NCBI RefSeq assembly: GCF_017744115.1 | Contig: NZ_JAGHQW010000060.1 | Location: 1 to 32,763, forward strand | Origin: Salinisphaera sp. G21_0 | GTDB taxonomy: Bacteria > Pseudomonadota > Gammaproteobacteria > Pseudomonadales > Endozoicomonadaceae | Length of the DNA: 32,763 nt | Reading direction: 5' to 3' | Part shown: positions 16,317 through 24,340 of the stretch, piece by piece | Layout of the letters: every line of letters starts with the position of its first letter | Position numbering within the stretch: position 1 is the first letter of the stretch | Position numbers and translations under genes: made by a program | The notes under the pieces: generated by a model | Told to the model about the DNA's origin: nothing | The model's input: the letters and a program-made list of their open reading frames with translations, nothing else | Database searches by the model: none

Positions 16317-17417
16317 ATGTCTCGAGTGGTAATAGACGGCCTTGGAAAGACCTATGCCAATGGTGTTGAAGCCGTAAAAAACATCAGCATCGATATTGCT
16401 GACGGCGAGCTGGTGGTTGTCGTTGGCCCGTCCGGTTGTGGTAAATCAACGCTTCTGCGAATGATTGCTGGCCTGGAATCCATCACCAGTGGCGACTTGT
16501 GGATAAAAGATCAGCGGGTGAATGACAGGGAGCCGGCGTACAGGGATATTGCCATGGTGTTTCAGAACTATGCGCTCTACCCACATATGACGGTGTTTGA
16601 CAACATGGCATACGGCCTGAAAAATCGAAAGCTGGCCAAGGCTGAGATTGAAAAGCGGGTGAAAGAGGCTGCAAAAACGCTTGAGCTTTCTCAACTGCTG
16701 GATCGGAAACCAGGCCAGCTCTCAGGTGGACAACGTCAGCGTGTGGCCATGGGGCGTGCAATTGTGCGTAAGCCTGAGGTCTTTCTCTTTGATGAACCTT
16801 TATCCAATCTGGATGCAAGGCTGAGAGGCCAGATGCGACTTGAGATCAAGAAGTTGCAGCGTCGGCTTAAAACAACTGCCATCTATGTGACCCATGATCA
16901 GATCGAAGCCATGACGTTAGCCGACCGATTGATTGTTATGAACAATGGCATGCCCGAACAGATTGGTACACCGGACGAACTCTATAGTAATCCGTCGTCG
17001 CTTTTTGTCGCCGGCTTTCTTGGCTCTCCCTCGATTAATTTGTTGAAAGCAACTCAGTTAGCTGACGGAATTGCATTGGGACATAGCCAAATTGCCACAC
17101 TGTCGGGCAAACTCGATGGTGACTCGGCTATTTTGGGCATCCGTGCTGAAGATTTACGTCTGTGCTCAAAAGAGGATGCGGACCTGATACTGTCTGTGGA
17201 ACTTGTTGAGCGGTTAGGCTCTGAGTTACTGGCGGTCGGTGTTGTAAAAGGCTCTAACGAGAGGCTGAGTGTACGCCTTGATAAATCTGCCCAGATTGAT
17301 GAAGGGCATGAGTTGCCACTGGAAATCAACCGGGATCATTGGCACTGGTTTGATGCTGACACAGGTCTGCGCAATGTAGACTGTTATCGTGAGGCCATTA
17401 GCGAAGCAGTGATTTAA
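16317..17417 (+). CDS. ugpC: glycerol-3-phosphate ABC transporter ATPase
   Basis: A 366-residue MalK/UgpC-type ATPase. Walker A is GPSGCGKST (about 37-45), the Q-loop is [13 protein letters not shown], the ABC signature is [14 protein letters not shown] (about 136), Walker B is [12 protein letters not shown], and the switch His sits in [15 protein letters not shown]. From about residue 240 the regulatory OB-like domain (TOBE) follows. It begins 12 bp after ugpE. It powers UgpAE import. It could serve other MalFG-like permeases too, but the operon makes UgpC the obvious name. Confidence 0.93.
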   Translation: MSRVVIDGLGKTYANGVEAVKNISIDIADGELVVVVGPSGCGKSTLLRMIAGLESITSGDLWIKDQRVNDREPAYRDIAMVFQNYALYPHMTVFDNMAYGLKNRKLAKAEIEKRVKEAAKTLELSQLLDRKPGQLSGGQRQRVAMGRAIVRKPEVFLFDEPLSNLDARLRGQMRLEIKKLQRRLKTTAIYVTHDQIEAMTLADRLIVMNNGMPEQIGTPDELYSNPSSLFVAGFLGSPSINLLKATQLADGIALGHSQIATLSGKLDGDSAILGIRAEDLRLCSKEDADLILSVELVERLGSELLAVGVVKGSNERLSVRLDKSAQIDEGHELPLEINRDHWHWFDADTGLRNVDCYREAISEAVI

Positions 17418-17430
17418 TGCTATTGATGAT

Positions 17431-17469
17431 GCGGTTTTTTATCCTCAGCAGGGATGATATAAAAACCGC
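17431..17469 (+). terminator. hairpin terminator after ugpC
   Basis: A perfect 9-bp outer stem (GCGGTTTTT at 17431-17439, complement at 17461-17469) encloses a shorter TATC/GATA stem with a one-base bulge. It lies 13 nt after the ugpC stop. The downstream T-tract is poor (TATTTAT), so termination may be moderate. Confidence 0.6.
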
Positions 17470-17574
17470 TATTTATAAAGGAATACGCCATTTACCTGCC
17501 TTACAAACGAAGAAAGGCGAAGTGCTGAATATCGGCAGCGGTTATCTTGAGCCCGCTCTTTCCGTTAGCTGTTA

Positions 17575-19479
17575 CTACCAGTAATGTCCGAAAAGCACGG
17601 TAACTTCATCACTTTCGTCATGTTCATAGGAAAACCTTAACTCCCGGTTTTTGCTAATCTGATATCGGGTATCAAAGCGGAAACTGTTGAGATCTGATCC
17701 GGAGCCATCAATTTGCTTCTTATGCTGATATTCAAAAAGCGCATTTATCCGTTCAGAGATGCTGGCTACGGCATTGACAGTGATGCGGCCTGCCAGATTT
17801 CCGGCTCCTTGTTTGTTGTCTCTAACGGCGGCACCAACAAATCCGGAGAGGGCCAGGTGATCGGTAGCCATTGCCGTGTATCCCCTGTCGCCCTCTAGCT
17901 GAAGTGTCAGGCAGGTTTCTGAGCAGTCGGGTCGGGCAGGCTGTAAACCCGCTTTCAGTCTCCACGCATCGTACCCATCACCGGGAAGCCCGGTCGCTTC
18001 TGTTGCGAGGCTCTGAATACTGACAAAGTCCACACCATCCACAATGACTTTGCCGTCAAACATGGACAGTTCAACCTGGCCCATAATCAGCTCACCAAAC
18101 TCAGCATGTTCTGCCCCTCCATCCAGACTGTCATAATAGGCAGGACGAATATTCACCGTCATACCACCGCCAAGCTCGTCATCGTAACGTAGCCCAAGTT
18201 GAATAAGGCTTGGCTCGCGCCCTTCATCGGGCGAAACAGGCTTTTCATAGGTGGGATTACTGCCACCGGGAGGAAGAGTGTAGCGGTGTGCCAATACATT
18301 GTGATAGGCCAGCTCAATGGCGTGTTTATCGTCCTCTGAAGCGGTCTGACCAAGGAACTGATAATAATCAAGCAGGGTATCCAGTATTGAAAACCTGTCG
18401 TCCATGCGTTCTGACTGGAAAATATCCGTATCGAGTATGTGCGGGTTGGCAATGGCTTGTGCAACCATGCTTTTATGTCGGTCCTGAAGCGTGCGAAAAC
18501 GACTATAGAGACGGAACTGCCTTGATGGCTGAAAAGTAATCGCTTTTACCAGGGGTTTGCCGTTTAATGTGGCTTTGTCCAATTCCAGAATTTGAGATTG
18601 TGGTATCACCCAAAAATCATTATCGGGGTTGGCTTTCACACCGTCGATAATCTCAAGCAATTCCCCAAGACGAAATGAGCAATTTTTATTCAGGAAAAAG
18701 TATTGGTATTCCTTACCCATGACTTCCCATGTATGGGCGAGGACAAAATCGACCTGTTCAGGTGTTAAATCCAGTTCATACTCCCAGAGGTCACGCAGTT
18801 CCAGCTCCCCGTAATTCTGATTATGAAAATAGTATTCAGCATGGCTAAAGCCTCCTTTATATCCGCCAAACAAGCCCTTGAAAATGTAACTGACCGGATC
18901 TTCACCATCTTCTACAATGGCTCCAAAATTGACACTGGTATCCAATAGCTGAGTACGGTCCTTGTCTTTTGAGTTCAGCTTCAGCAGGGTGTGGCCATAA
19001 TAAGATGCCGGGTTACCCAGGTATCCCGAGGCAAAAATAATGCTTAATGATTTTGCATCACCGTACTCGGACCATTCAGAAAATTCAGGGCAGTGGATAG
19101 GCGTCACTGACTCATCTGTTAAACCAAGTTCCGACTTGAGCCACTGATACCTTGCAGGAAAACGACATTGTGCATGAGAGTCAGGGTCACTGCCCACTGG
19201 CTGTGAGAATGCATGTAGTGTTGCCAGTAGTTCAGCTTCCGGGTTGGTTCGACCATCGGGAGCCAGAAAGAATTCTTTGGTCTGAATTGCACTTTCAACT
19301 TCTGTACCCAATAAGCCGGATGGCTCATAAACCAGCAATTTTTTCCATGTATCGGTTTTTGATAGCTTTTGGATGGTAGTAAGATGGGTATCAGGATTAA
19401 CAGAGTAGGTTTCAGGCACAACAGCAAAAGATGACAGCGATAAAAGCAACAGGCAAAAAGAGAGAATAGGTTTAGTCAC
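17575..19479 (-). CDS. DUF4105 (Lnb N-terminal periplasmic domain) exported protein with C-terminal beta-rich domain
   Basis: A 634-residue exported protein with a signal peptide (about 1-19, GTG start; an in-frame TAA lies just upstream so no longer start is possible). Residues ~100-280 match the DUF4105/Lnb N-terminal domain: ASYYGHTLLKL with His163 and FFLNKNCSFRLGELL with Cys267, plausibly a Cys-His pair. Cys105 and Cys130 may form a disulfide. From about residue 420 the sequence alternates beta strands and ends in GHYW, aromatic at the end like outer-membrane barrels. The function is unknown; related domains occur with bacterial glycosidases and may be papain-like hydrolases. It lies 69 bp after the DUF3015 gene on the same strand. 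Confidence 0.85.
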   Translation of the reverse strand: MTKPILSFCLLLLSLSSFAVVPETYSVNPDTHLTTIQKLSKTDTWKKLLVYEPSGLLGTEVESAIQTKEFFLAPDGRTNPEAELLATLHAFSQPVGSDPDSHAQCRFPARYQWLKSELGLTDESVTPIHCPEFSEWSEYGDAKSLSIIFASGYLGNPASYYGHTLLKLNSKDKDRTQLLDTSVNFGAIVEDGEDPVSYIFKGLFGGYKGGFSHAEYYFHNQNYGELELRDLWEYELDLTPEQVDFVLAHTWEVMGKEYQYFFLNKNCSFRLGELLEIIDGVKANPDNDFWVIPQSQILELDKATLNGKPLVKAITFQPSRQFRLYSRFRTLQDRHKSMVAQAIANPHILDTDIFQSERMDDRFSILDTLLDYYQFLGQTASEDDKHAIELAYHNVLAHRYTLPPGGSNPTYEKPVSPDEGREPSLIQLGLRYDDELGGGMTVNIRPAYYDSLDGGAEHAEFGELIMGQVELSMFDGKVIVDGVDFVSIQSLATEATGLPGDGYDAWRLKAGLQPARPDCSETCLTLQLEGDRGYTAMATDHLALSGFVGAAVRDNKQGAGNLAGRITVNAVASISERINALFEYQHKKQIDGSGSDLNSFRFDTRYQISKNRELRFSYEHDESDEVTVLFGHYW

Positions 19480-19548
19480 TGCTTACAGGTCTTATGGTTT
19501 GACTGAGATATGGACTGGCGCTGTCTCCAGACAACGCCAAACATCAGA

Positions 19549-20052
19549 TCAGGCGGAGCAGCTATCCGCTACACTGGCAACACCTGCATCCATCGCCTGA
19601 TAATATTGAGTGGCTTTTTCCACATCAGACAGGGTTGAATAGCTGACAGCTGTCACGTTACCCACCATGTCTTTGCGGATAGACTGAACAATCGTCGGGT
19701 GAGCCGATGCCTGACACCCCCGCACAGTCAACATTGCGGTCAAATGCTCACCTTGTCCAAGTGCCGTTTCTTCGGCCAGATTGTCGTAATTATCAATAAT
19801 GAACTGTGCAGTTTTTACTTTGCGGCCATTACATGTTTCAGGGCTCATGGTTGCAGAAGTAATAGCCGTTGAGCCAATATCCCAGGTGACATTTGAGGTT
19901 ACCGCAGCCCACACAGGGCCCTCGGAAAACAGAGCGGCTCCAATACCACAGTCTGAATATGGGTTAGGGCCGGATCCAACCGGCTTGTCGGCAGCGCTTA
20001 CAGATGTGGCTACGCACAGGAGTGCAGAGGCAATGAATGGAAATTTTAACAT
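19549..20052 (-). CDS. DUF3015 family secreted protein
   Basis: The start is placed at ATG 20052, preceded by AGGGAAGC, because it gives a clean signal peptide (MLKFPFIASALLCVATSVSA) and 167 residues, the family length. A longer reading from 20142 would put 30 non-signal residues in front. The mature part has NPYSDCGIGAALF and ETCNGRK with four cysteines, likely disulfide-bonded in the periplasm. DUF3015 proteins are uncharacterised; this one is followed by the DUF4105 gene, and I believe the two often neighbour each other, which I could not check. Confidence 0.8.
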   Translation of the reverse strand: MLKFPFIASALLCVATSVSAADKPVGSGPNPYSDCGIGAALFSEGPVWAAVTSNVTWDIGSTAITSATMSPETCNGRKVKTAQFIIDNYDNLAEETALGQGEHLTAMLTVRGCQASAHPTIVQSIRKDMVGNVTAVSYSTLSDVEKATQYYQAMDAGVASVADSCSA

Positions 20053-20192
20053 TGATAAGCTTCCCTGATGATCATTCTGATTGGAGTCAAACTCTCGCAT
20101 AAGCTGTCCGTATGGCATATACAAAAGCTTAGTATGTAACAATACTTATCAGACCATGGAAATACAATGCAATCTTTCAGGTATTTGGTGGT

Positions 20193-20360
20193 TTAAATAA
20201 ATACTGGCCGGTCAACAATCGGTCTATGCTCCGGCTTCTGCGCCAAATCATTCCCGCCCCGGATATACCCCCGGCAAACGCTGACACCTGAATTTTTGGA
20301 GGTTTGTGCGGGCATGGTCTGAGGGTTGAATGCGTTGGGTAAGGAGGGCTGAATGTTCAT
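20193..20360 (-). CDS. possible 55-residue hypothetical protein
   Basis: An open frame from ATG 20358-20360 with AAAAGG at the right distance; a longer start at 20396 also exists. The product (MNIQPSLPNAFNPQT...) is polar, Pro/Asn-rich, without motifs. It may be real or chance; it is the only reasonable frame between the DUF3015 gene and the deiminase-like gene. Confidence 0.3.
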   Translation of the reverse strand: MNIQPSLPNAFNPQTMPAQTSKNSGVSVCRGYIRGGNDLAQKPEHRPIVDRPVFI

Positions 20361-20396
20361 TTGATAACCTTTTGGATAGCACGATAATTCCTCCAT

Positions 20397-20673
20397 TCAA
20401 ATGTACCCATGGCACGATGCACAGCTACCAGATCAGTACTGTTGATTCTAAAGCACGTTTCTGATCGGATACCAAAGGCTAACCGAGCCATGGATCATGC
20501 CAGTATATTAGTTGTCTTTCTAATACTTGCCCCCAAATATTTAACATCATTAAAGCTAATCAACTCAAAACACCGAATTTTTATCTTCAATCAGTTTATT
20601 TTATTTTCATTTATTTGGGGCAATTCAAGGTTAGGTCTTTCTTTTTTGTCCGGCATTTTTTGATCACAACTTT
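20397..20673. other. AT-rich intergenic stretch, no gene seen
   Basis: 277 bp rich in A+T, particularly 20510-20660. Plus-strand open frames here are non-conserved in appearance and lack ribosome-binding sites. No terminator with a clean stem and T-tract was found behind the deiminase-like gene, although a CCGGAA/TTCCGG inverted repeat occurs in its last codons (about 20684-20697). Confidence 0.4.
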
Positions 20674-22515
20674 TCATGTAATACCGGAAGTTTCCGGCTT
20701 GTTATTGCCTATTTTAGGGTAAGTCACCATCGAACAATGAATGGATCCCGCAAATTTTGCAGAGATCCTATTGCTCCTGAACTTATAAGCCCTCAAGCCA
20801 AAACTTCGGTATATGCCGATTGCCCTTTTGTCTCTTTTTTTATCCCCATAGACGGGGACAAACACGTTATCATTAATGATCACACTGTTGAGGTAACTGG
20901 CGTGTTTACCTTTTGCCCGTGGCATCATGGTAACATTATAACCAAGCTTATGAAGGATTGGCCGATAATCACGCCGGTCAGTGATGATATTTTTGTCATC
21001 AATGATTTTTATTACTTCATCCACATGACCAACCTTTGTCTTGTTTTTAAGTCGGGTAAGCCGTTTACAGCCATAGCATTTTTTGAATACCTCATCAGTG
21101 AAGCCTAACTGCCATCTCATATCCTTGTTATTAACAGTAAAACAATTGCCCTTACTGTCAGCAAGCAGATTACCACCTTCAAATTCAAATGTATGAGACA
21201 AAAGGGTAGCGTTGAAAAAGTTGGCAACTGCCTGATCAGGCTCGAAATCTTTATAGTATTTTGAGTCAACTAAAACAAGACTGCCATTTTTGCTATAAAC
21301 CGGTACGGGAAGGCCATCCCGAGCCCAGTATCTGGTCGACGATGTGTCTGTTACTTTCAAAACATGAAAACGCTTCATGTCGCCAAAATATGGTTGGAAT
21401 GTTTGACGGGTTCGTTCAGGGTCACCGGAGGTATAAACAATCAGGTGGACATCCCGTGGAAGGTTGCGCACTATCTTTTTCTTGATTGCTCTGGATTCGC
21501 CATAAGTCTTGCGCATGAAGTCGGTGTCGCTAAACGCCAGATAGCCCGCTGGTTCAAATTCTGCATAAGGTCGCTTTATGATCAATCCTGTTGTTTTCTC
21601 TTCAGCTGTAGCTACCGTGGTGTTTTGAGGGCTGTTCGACACTGTGGATGGGGTGATCGTTGACAGAGTTGGCAGCTCCGTGGGTAACTGGCTGTCAGGT
21701 GCCATTGTGGCGGTCTGTGATGACGGGTAAGGCAGCCTGATGGCAGAATCCCGGGTTGACGACTGCAGACTTTCTGAAGACGGTTGCGCTGTTGACGTTA
21801 AGGCCTTATACCAGTCCGGCGTCGTCAGGGGGGGCGCTATCACGGATGTCGGCAATTCTGAGACTGATTTTGTCATAAATTTGATAGCGGTGGGACTTAA
21901 GCTCTTTTTCTTTTCAGGCGCAGCTACCGTGGTTTTTTGATGGCTGTTCGACACGCTGGATGGGGTGATCGTTGACAGAGTTGGCAGCTCCGTGGGTAAC
22001 TGGCTGTCAGGTGCTATTGTGGCGGTCTGTGATGGCGGGTAAGGCAGGCTGATGGCAGAATCCTGGGTTGACGACTGCAGACTTTCTGAAGACGGTTGCG
22101 CTGTCGACGTTAAGGCCTTATACCAGTCCGGCGTCGTCAGGGGGGGCGCTATCACGGATGTCGGCAATTCTGAGACTGATTTTGTCATAAATTCGATAGC
22201 GATGGGACTTAAGTCCTGGTTGGGTAACAGGCTGAACGTTGGATTGGTTGGGGATATATTACTATTTGCTATTGCTGAACTACCTGTATTCCCGGAGAGA
22301 GTGAGTTGTCTTGCCAGAAAATAGGCTCCAACACCAGCCCCCGCCAGACCAAGGGTAGAGGCCAGCGCTTTTTTTGGATTGCTGACAACCCAGTTTGAAA
22401 ACCTGGACCATGAACTCTGGTGGTCGTTATTTCTGCGGGCATCCGCATTGGTTGAGCCTTGTCTGATGACTACCTGATTGGTTGTCGGGCTGAAGCTGAC
22501 ATGGGTCTCTTGCAT
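20674..22515 (-). CDS. membrane-anchored peptidylarginine/agmatine deiminase-like protein with tandem repeats
   Basis: A 613-residue protein. Residues 1-48 are polar; residues 49-71 form one hydrophobic segment (ALASTLGLAGAGVGAYFLARQ); 72-310 are Ser/Thr/Pro-rich and carry two ~104-residue repeats (102-205 and 206-309); and ~315-600 form a deiminase-like domain. In that domain I see WARD (397-400), FEGGN (445-449), GHVDE (496-500) and GSIHC (590-594), which place a His497/Asp499 pair and Cys594 as in the guanidino-modifying PAD_porph/agmatine deiminase family (PF04371-type). It has no cleavable signal, so it is an inner-membrane protein with unknown topology or an effector. Known members convert arginine or agmatine to citrulline-type products and ammonia. 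No agmatine pathway genes are adjacent. It could act on proteins, possibly of a host. Confidence 0.8.
   Translation of the reverse strand: MQETHVSFSPTTNQVVIRQGSTNADARRNNDHQSSWSRFSNWVVSNPKKALASTLGLAGAGVGAYFLARQLTLSGNTGSSAIANSNISPTNPTFSLLPNQDLSPIAIEFMTKSVSELPTSVIAPPLTTPDWYKALTSTAQPSSESLQSSTQDSAISLPYPPSQTATIAPDSQLPTELPTLSTITPSSVSNSHQKTTVAAPEKKKSLSPTAIKFMTKSVSELPTSVIAPPLTTPDWYKALTSTAQPSSESLQSSTRDSAIRLPYPSSQTATMAPDSQLPTELPTLSTITPSTVSNSPQNTTVATAEEKTTGLIIKRPYAEFEPAGYLAFSDTDFMRKTYGESRAIKKKIVRNLPRDVHLIVYTSGDPERTRQTFQPYFGDMKRFHVLKVTDTSSTRYWARDGLPVPVYSKNGSLVLVDSKYYKDFEPDQAVANFFNATLLSHTFEFEGGNLLADSKGNCFTVNNKDMRWQLGFTDEVFKKCYGCKRLTRLKNKTKVGHVDEVIKIIDDKNIITDRRDYRPILHKLGYNVTMMPRAKGKHASYLNSVIINDNVFVPVYGDKKRDKRAIGIYRSFGLRAYKFRSNRISAKFAGSIHCSMVTYPKIGNNKPETSGIT
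21589..22212. repeat. tandem duplication of ~312 bp within the deiminase-like gene
   Basis: Two adjacent units (21589-21900 and 21901-22212) are nearly identical at DNA level, differing at scattered positions; both code a 104-residue Ser/Thr/Pro-rich block beginning LSPxAIxFMTKSVSELP. The high identity indicates a recent duplication or ongoing gene conversion. An extra or missing unit would keep the frame. Confidence 0.93.
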
Positions 22516-22605
22516 TGCTTTACTACCTATTGAACTACTTTAGATTGAAAACTGCTTATTTATAATTCAGTACTGTTTCACTCGAGTCTAGGAGGCTGCC
22601 ATTAG

Positions 22606-22631
22606 GTCAAATCTGAGCAGGTCTCACTGCT
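22606..22631. repeat. 26-bp interspersed repeat, copy B
   Basis: One mismatch to copy A at 12976-13001, in the same orientation. It lies about 90 bp upstream of the deiminase-like gene start. Beyond these 26 bp the two loci share nothing, so it is a discrete unit. Confidence 0.75.
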
Positions 22632-22782
22632 GCTACTCGGGCTTTACGGCTGCGCAGAGCCTTTATCAGTTGCAACAGGAGGCCTGCTGTAGCGTGAGTT
22701 CGAGCAAAAAAAGACAAGATAGCCCCAGTGATTTAACTATCTTTCGGTTGCAATCCATAGCTAGCCAGAGGCTCCCATATCT

Positions 22783-22914
22783 ATGATCATTGTATTCTGT
22801 GATGTTGATGATTTCTGTCTGGTTTTCGAACCAGAATGACATAAACAGTTTATCTGCAATATCAAAAAGCCTCTTGTCATCTCGAAGCTCTCGTTCAGTG
22901 AAATAATGACCATA
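22783..22914 (+). pseudogene. N-terminal remnant of an IS982-family transposase
   Basis: From ATG 22783 the frame reads MIIVFCDVDDFCLVFEPE and then TGA (22837-22839), where the family has Trp (FEPEW). The same frame then continues with HKQF...KLSFSEIMTI up to about 22914, as in IS982-type transposases, after which similarity ends. It is a ~44-codon relic with a nonsense codon; the remainder of the element is absent. Family identification is from memory of the VDDFC...FEPEW and LSxSEIMTI motifs. Confidence 0.5.
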
Positions 22915-23113
22915 TCATTCGACCGTAATTTGATTATTCGCACTAAGAATGTGTTTCCGGTTGGTCATGGTGCCCTTGCAGAAAAACGCATACTTTCCTT
23001 AAGGGTAACTGCTGATAATCATCCATAAATAAAAACGACACAATAACAATATATACCCCACAACTGTGAGATAACCCTTGAGAAGGTGATTACTCGGTTG
23101 ACATTATCTGCGT

Positions 23114-24220
23114 TTGGCTGCTTTTATTAGCACTGAAAATTCACCACTCTCCGAGGGTTATCGGTTGTTTAAGCTGTTTTTGACCAGCGTGTTGCTGTTT
23201 TTTGGCATCTTGCCACTGGCGTATATCAGAAAGAACCTCATTATTGAAAACGAGTTGTATGGCCTGTTTTTTGGTAATTATGTCTATCTTGCACACTACT
23301 TGCTGTTTACTGTACTGGTACTGCTGATCGTTCATTATCTGATAAAGCCTGTGCCGGTCTATCTTGGAAAATGGATTATTGCCGCTTCGCTCTGCGCAGT
23401 GACTGTCATCGGTTATATCAACTATCGTTATACCGATGTCGTTCATACCCAAATCAGCGTTAACAAAATCGCAGATAGAGAACAGCTGCGTATCGCCTTT
23501 ATTAGCGACCTCCATCTTATGCCAACGTCCAACAAACAGCTATTTGTGGATATGGTAGCGAAGATTAACGCTGAAAATCCCGACATCATTGTGTTTGGTG
23601 GCGATATTTTTCAGGACAGCCATACCAACGTTAATGAGGGATACAAAAAAGTTTTTGCTGAATTAACAGCAAAACATGGTGTCTATGCGATTCTTGGTAA
23701 TCATGAATACTACGGTAACGATGTGGATGGTAATGTTGCCTTTATCAAAAATTCAGGAATTGAGATTCTGCACGATGAGGTACTCACTATTGATGGCATT
23801 CACTTAATTGGCCGCGATGACATCGGTAATAAGTTTGCCGTTACCAATCGGATGAGTCTGAAAGAAATTTATGAGCGCGACAATGTTCAAGCCAGTGATC
23901 CGATCATTGTCTTTGACCATAATCCCGTCTCTATACCTGAAAGTATTGAGAACAAGGCCGATCTACAGGTTTCCGGTCACACTCATGGTGGCCAGTTCTT
24001 TCCTTATAATCTGATCTTGCGTCGAATGTACCCGAACGTCGCTGGTCATAAAGTTATCGACGGGCTACACACTATCGTCAGCGCTGGTGTTGGCGTAGGT
24101 TGGTGGAAAATCGTTGGGCCATGGCAAATGCCCTACCGATTTGGCACCAGTGGTCAAATTAATATTATTGATGTGAGCTTTGCAGACCCTGAACAAGGCA
24201 GGCAAGAGAAACAACAGTGA
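23114..24220 (+). CDS. transmembrane metallophosphoesterase (YkuE/YaeI-like)
   Basis: A 368-residue protein with three predicted membrane helices (about 17-37, 57-79, 86-104) and a C-terminal calcineurin-like phosphoesterase domain. Metal ligands are visible: FISDLHL (Asp132, His134), GGDIFQD (Asp164), GNHEY (Asn196, His197) and SGHTHGGQ (around 288). The GHTHGGQ block fits the YkuE/YaeI subgroup, which includes lipid or UDP-sugar hydrolases. The start is TTG at 23114: no ATG occurs before the membrane segments and an in-frame TGA lies 15 bp upstream; the ribosome-binding site is weak. It is monocistronic, convergent with parE. Confidence 0.87.
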   Translation: MAAFISTENSPLSEGYRLFKLFLTSVLLFFGILPLAYIRKNLIIENELYGLFFGNYVYLAHYLLFTVLVLLIVHYLIKPVPVYLGKWIIAASLCAVTVIGYINYRYTDVVHTQISVNKIADREQLRIAFISDLHLMPTSNKQLFVDMVAKINAENPDIIVFGGDIFQDSHTNVNEGYKKVFAELTAKHGVYAILGNHEYYGNDVDGNVAFIKNSGIEILHDEVLTIDGIHLIGRDDIGNKFAVTNRMSLKEIYERDNVQASDPIIVFDHNPVSIPESIENKADLQVSGHTHGGQFFPYNLILRRMYPNVAGHKVIDGLHTIVSAGVGVGWWKIVGPWQMPYRFGTSGQINIIDVSFADPEQGRQEKQQ

Positions 24221-24227
24221 ATAACCC

Positions 24228-24245
24228 GGGGGCAAAGCTGCCCCC
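24228..24245. terminator. GC-rich hairpin between convergent genes
   Basis: GGGGGCA (24228-24234) pairs with TGCCCCC (24239-24245) around an AAGC loop, 8 bp after the phosphoesterase stop. It lacks a T-tract on the plus strand, so efficient intrinsic termination is uncertain. Confidence 0.5.
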
Positions 24246-24251
24246 AAATCT

Positions 24252-24273
24252 GGCGATTAATCTGCTAATCGCC
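24252..24273. terminator. second hairpin between phosphoesterase and parE
   Basis: GGCGATTA (24252-24259) and TAATCGCC (24266-24273) form a perfect 8-bp stem with a 6-nt loop, followed on the plus strand by CAGTTTCTTT. Together with the preceding hairpin it likely ends the phosphoesterase transcript. Confidence 0.5.
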
Positions 24274-24340
24274 CAGTTTCTTTGTCGAAATCACTCTCAT
24301 GGATTTCATGCCACATGACGTTGATGATTCCAAAAGATCA

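Larger units (their letters stand above)
22516..23113. other. 598-bp non-coding region upstream of the deiminase-like and phosphoesterase genes
   Basis: No intact gene. It holds the second copy of the 26-bp repeat (22606-22631), an IS982-like transposase remnant (from 22783) and probably the divergent promoters of the deiminase-like and metallophosphoesterase genes. TTGACA at 23098-23103 looks like a -35 box, but no good -10 follows at 16-18 bp. Confidence 0.55.

Noticed and set aside
20409-20663. 84-codon plus-strand frame in the AT-rich gap
   Set aside because: No ribosome-binding site, composition follows the local AT bias, no motif.
22761-22943. 60-residue minus-strand frame
   Set aside because: It is antisense to the IS982-like relic, has no ribosome-binding site and no recognisable features.
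23098-23103. TTGACA as the -35 box of the phosphoesterase promoter
   Set aside because: A promoter here would place the transcript start after the only workable start codon, and no good -10 follows at 16-18 bp.
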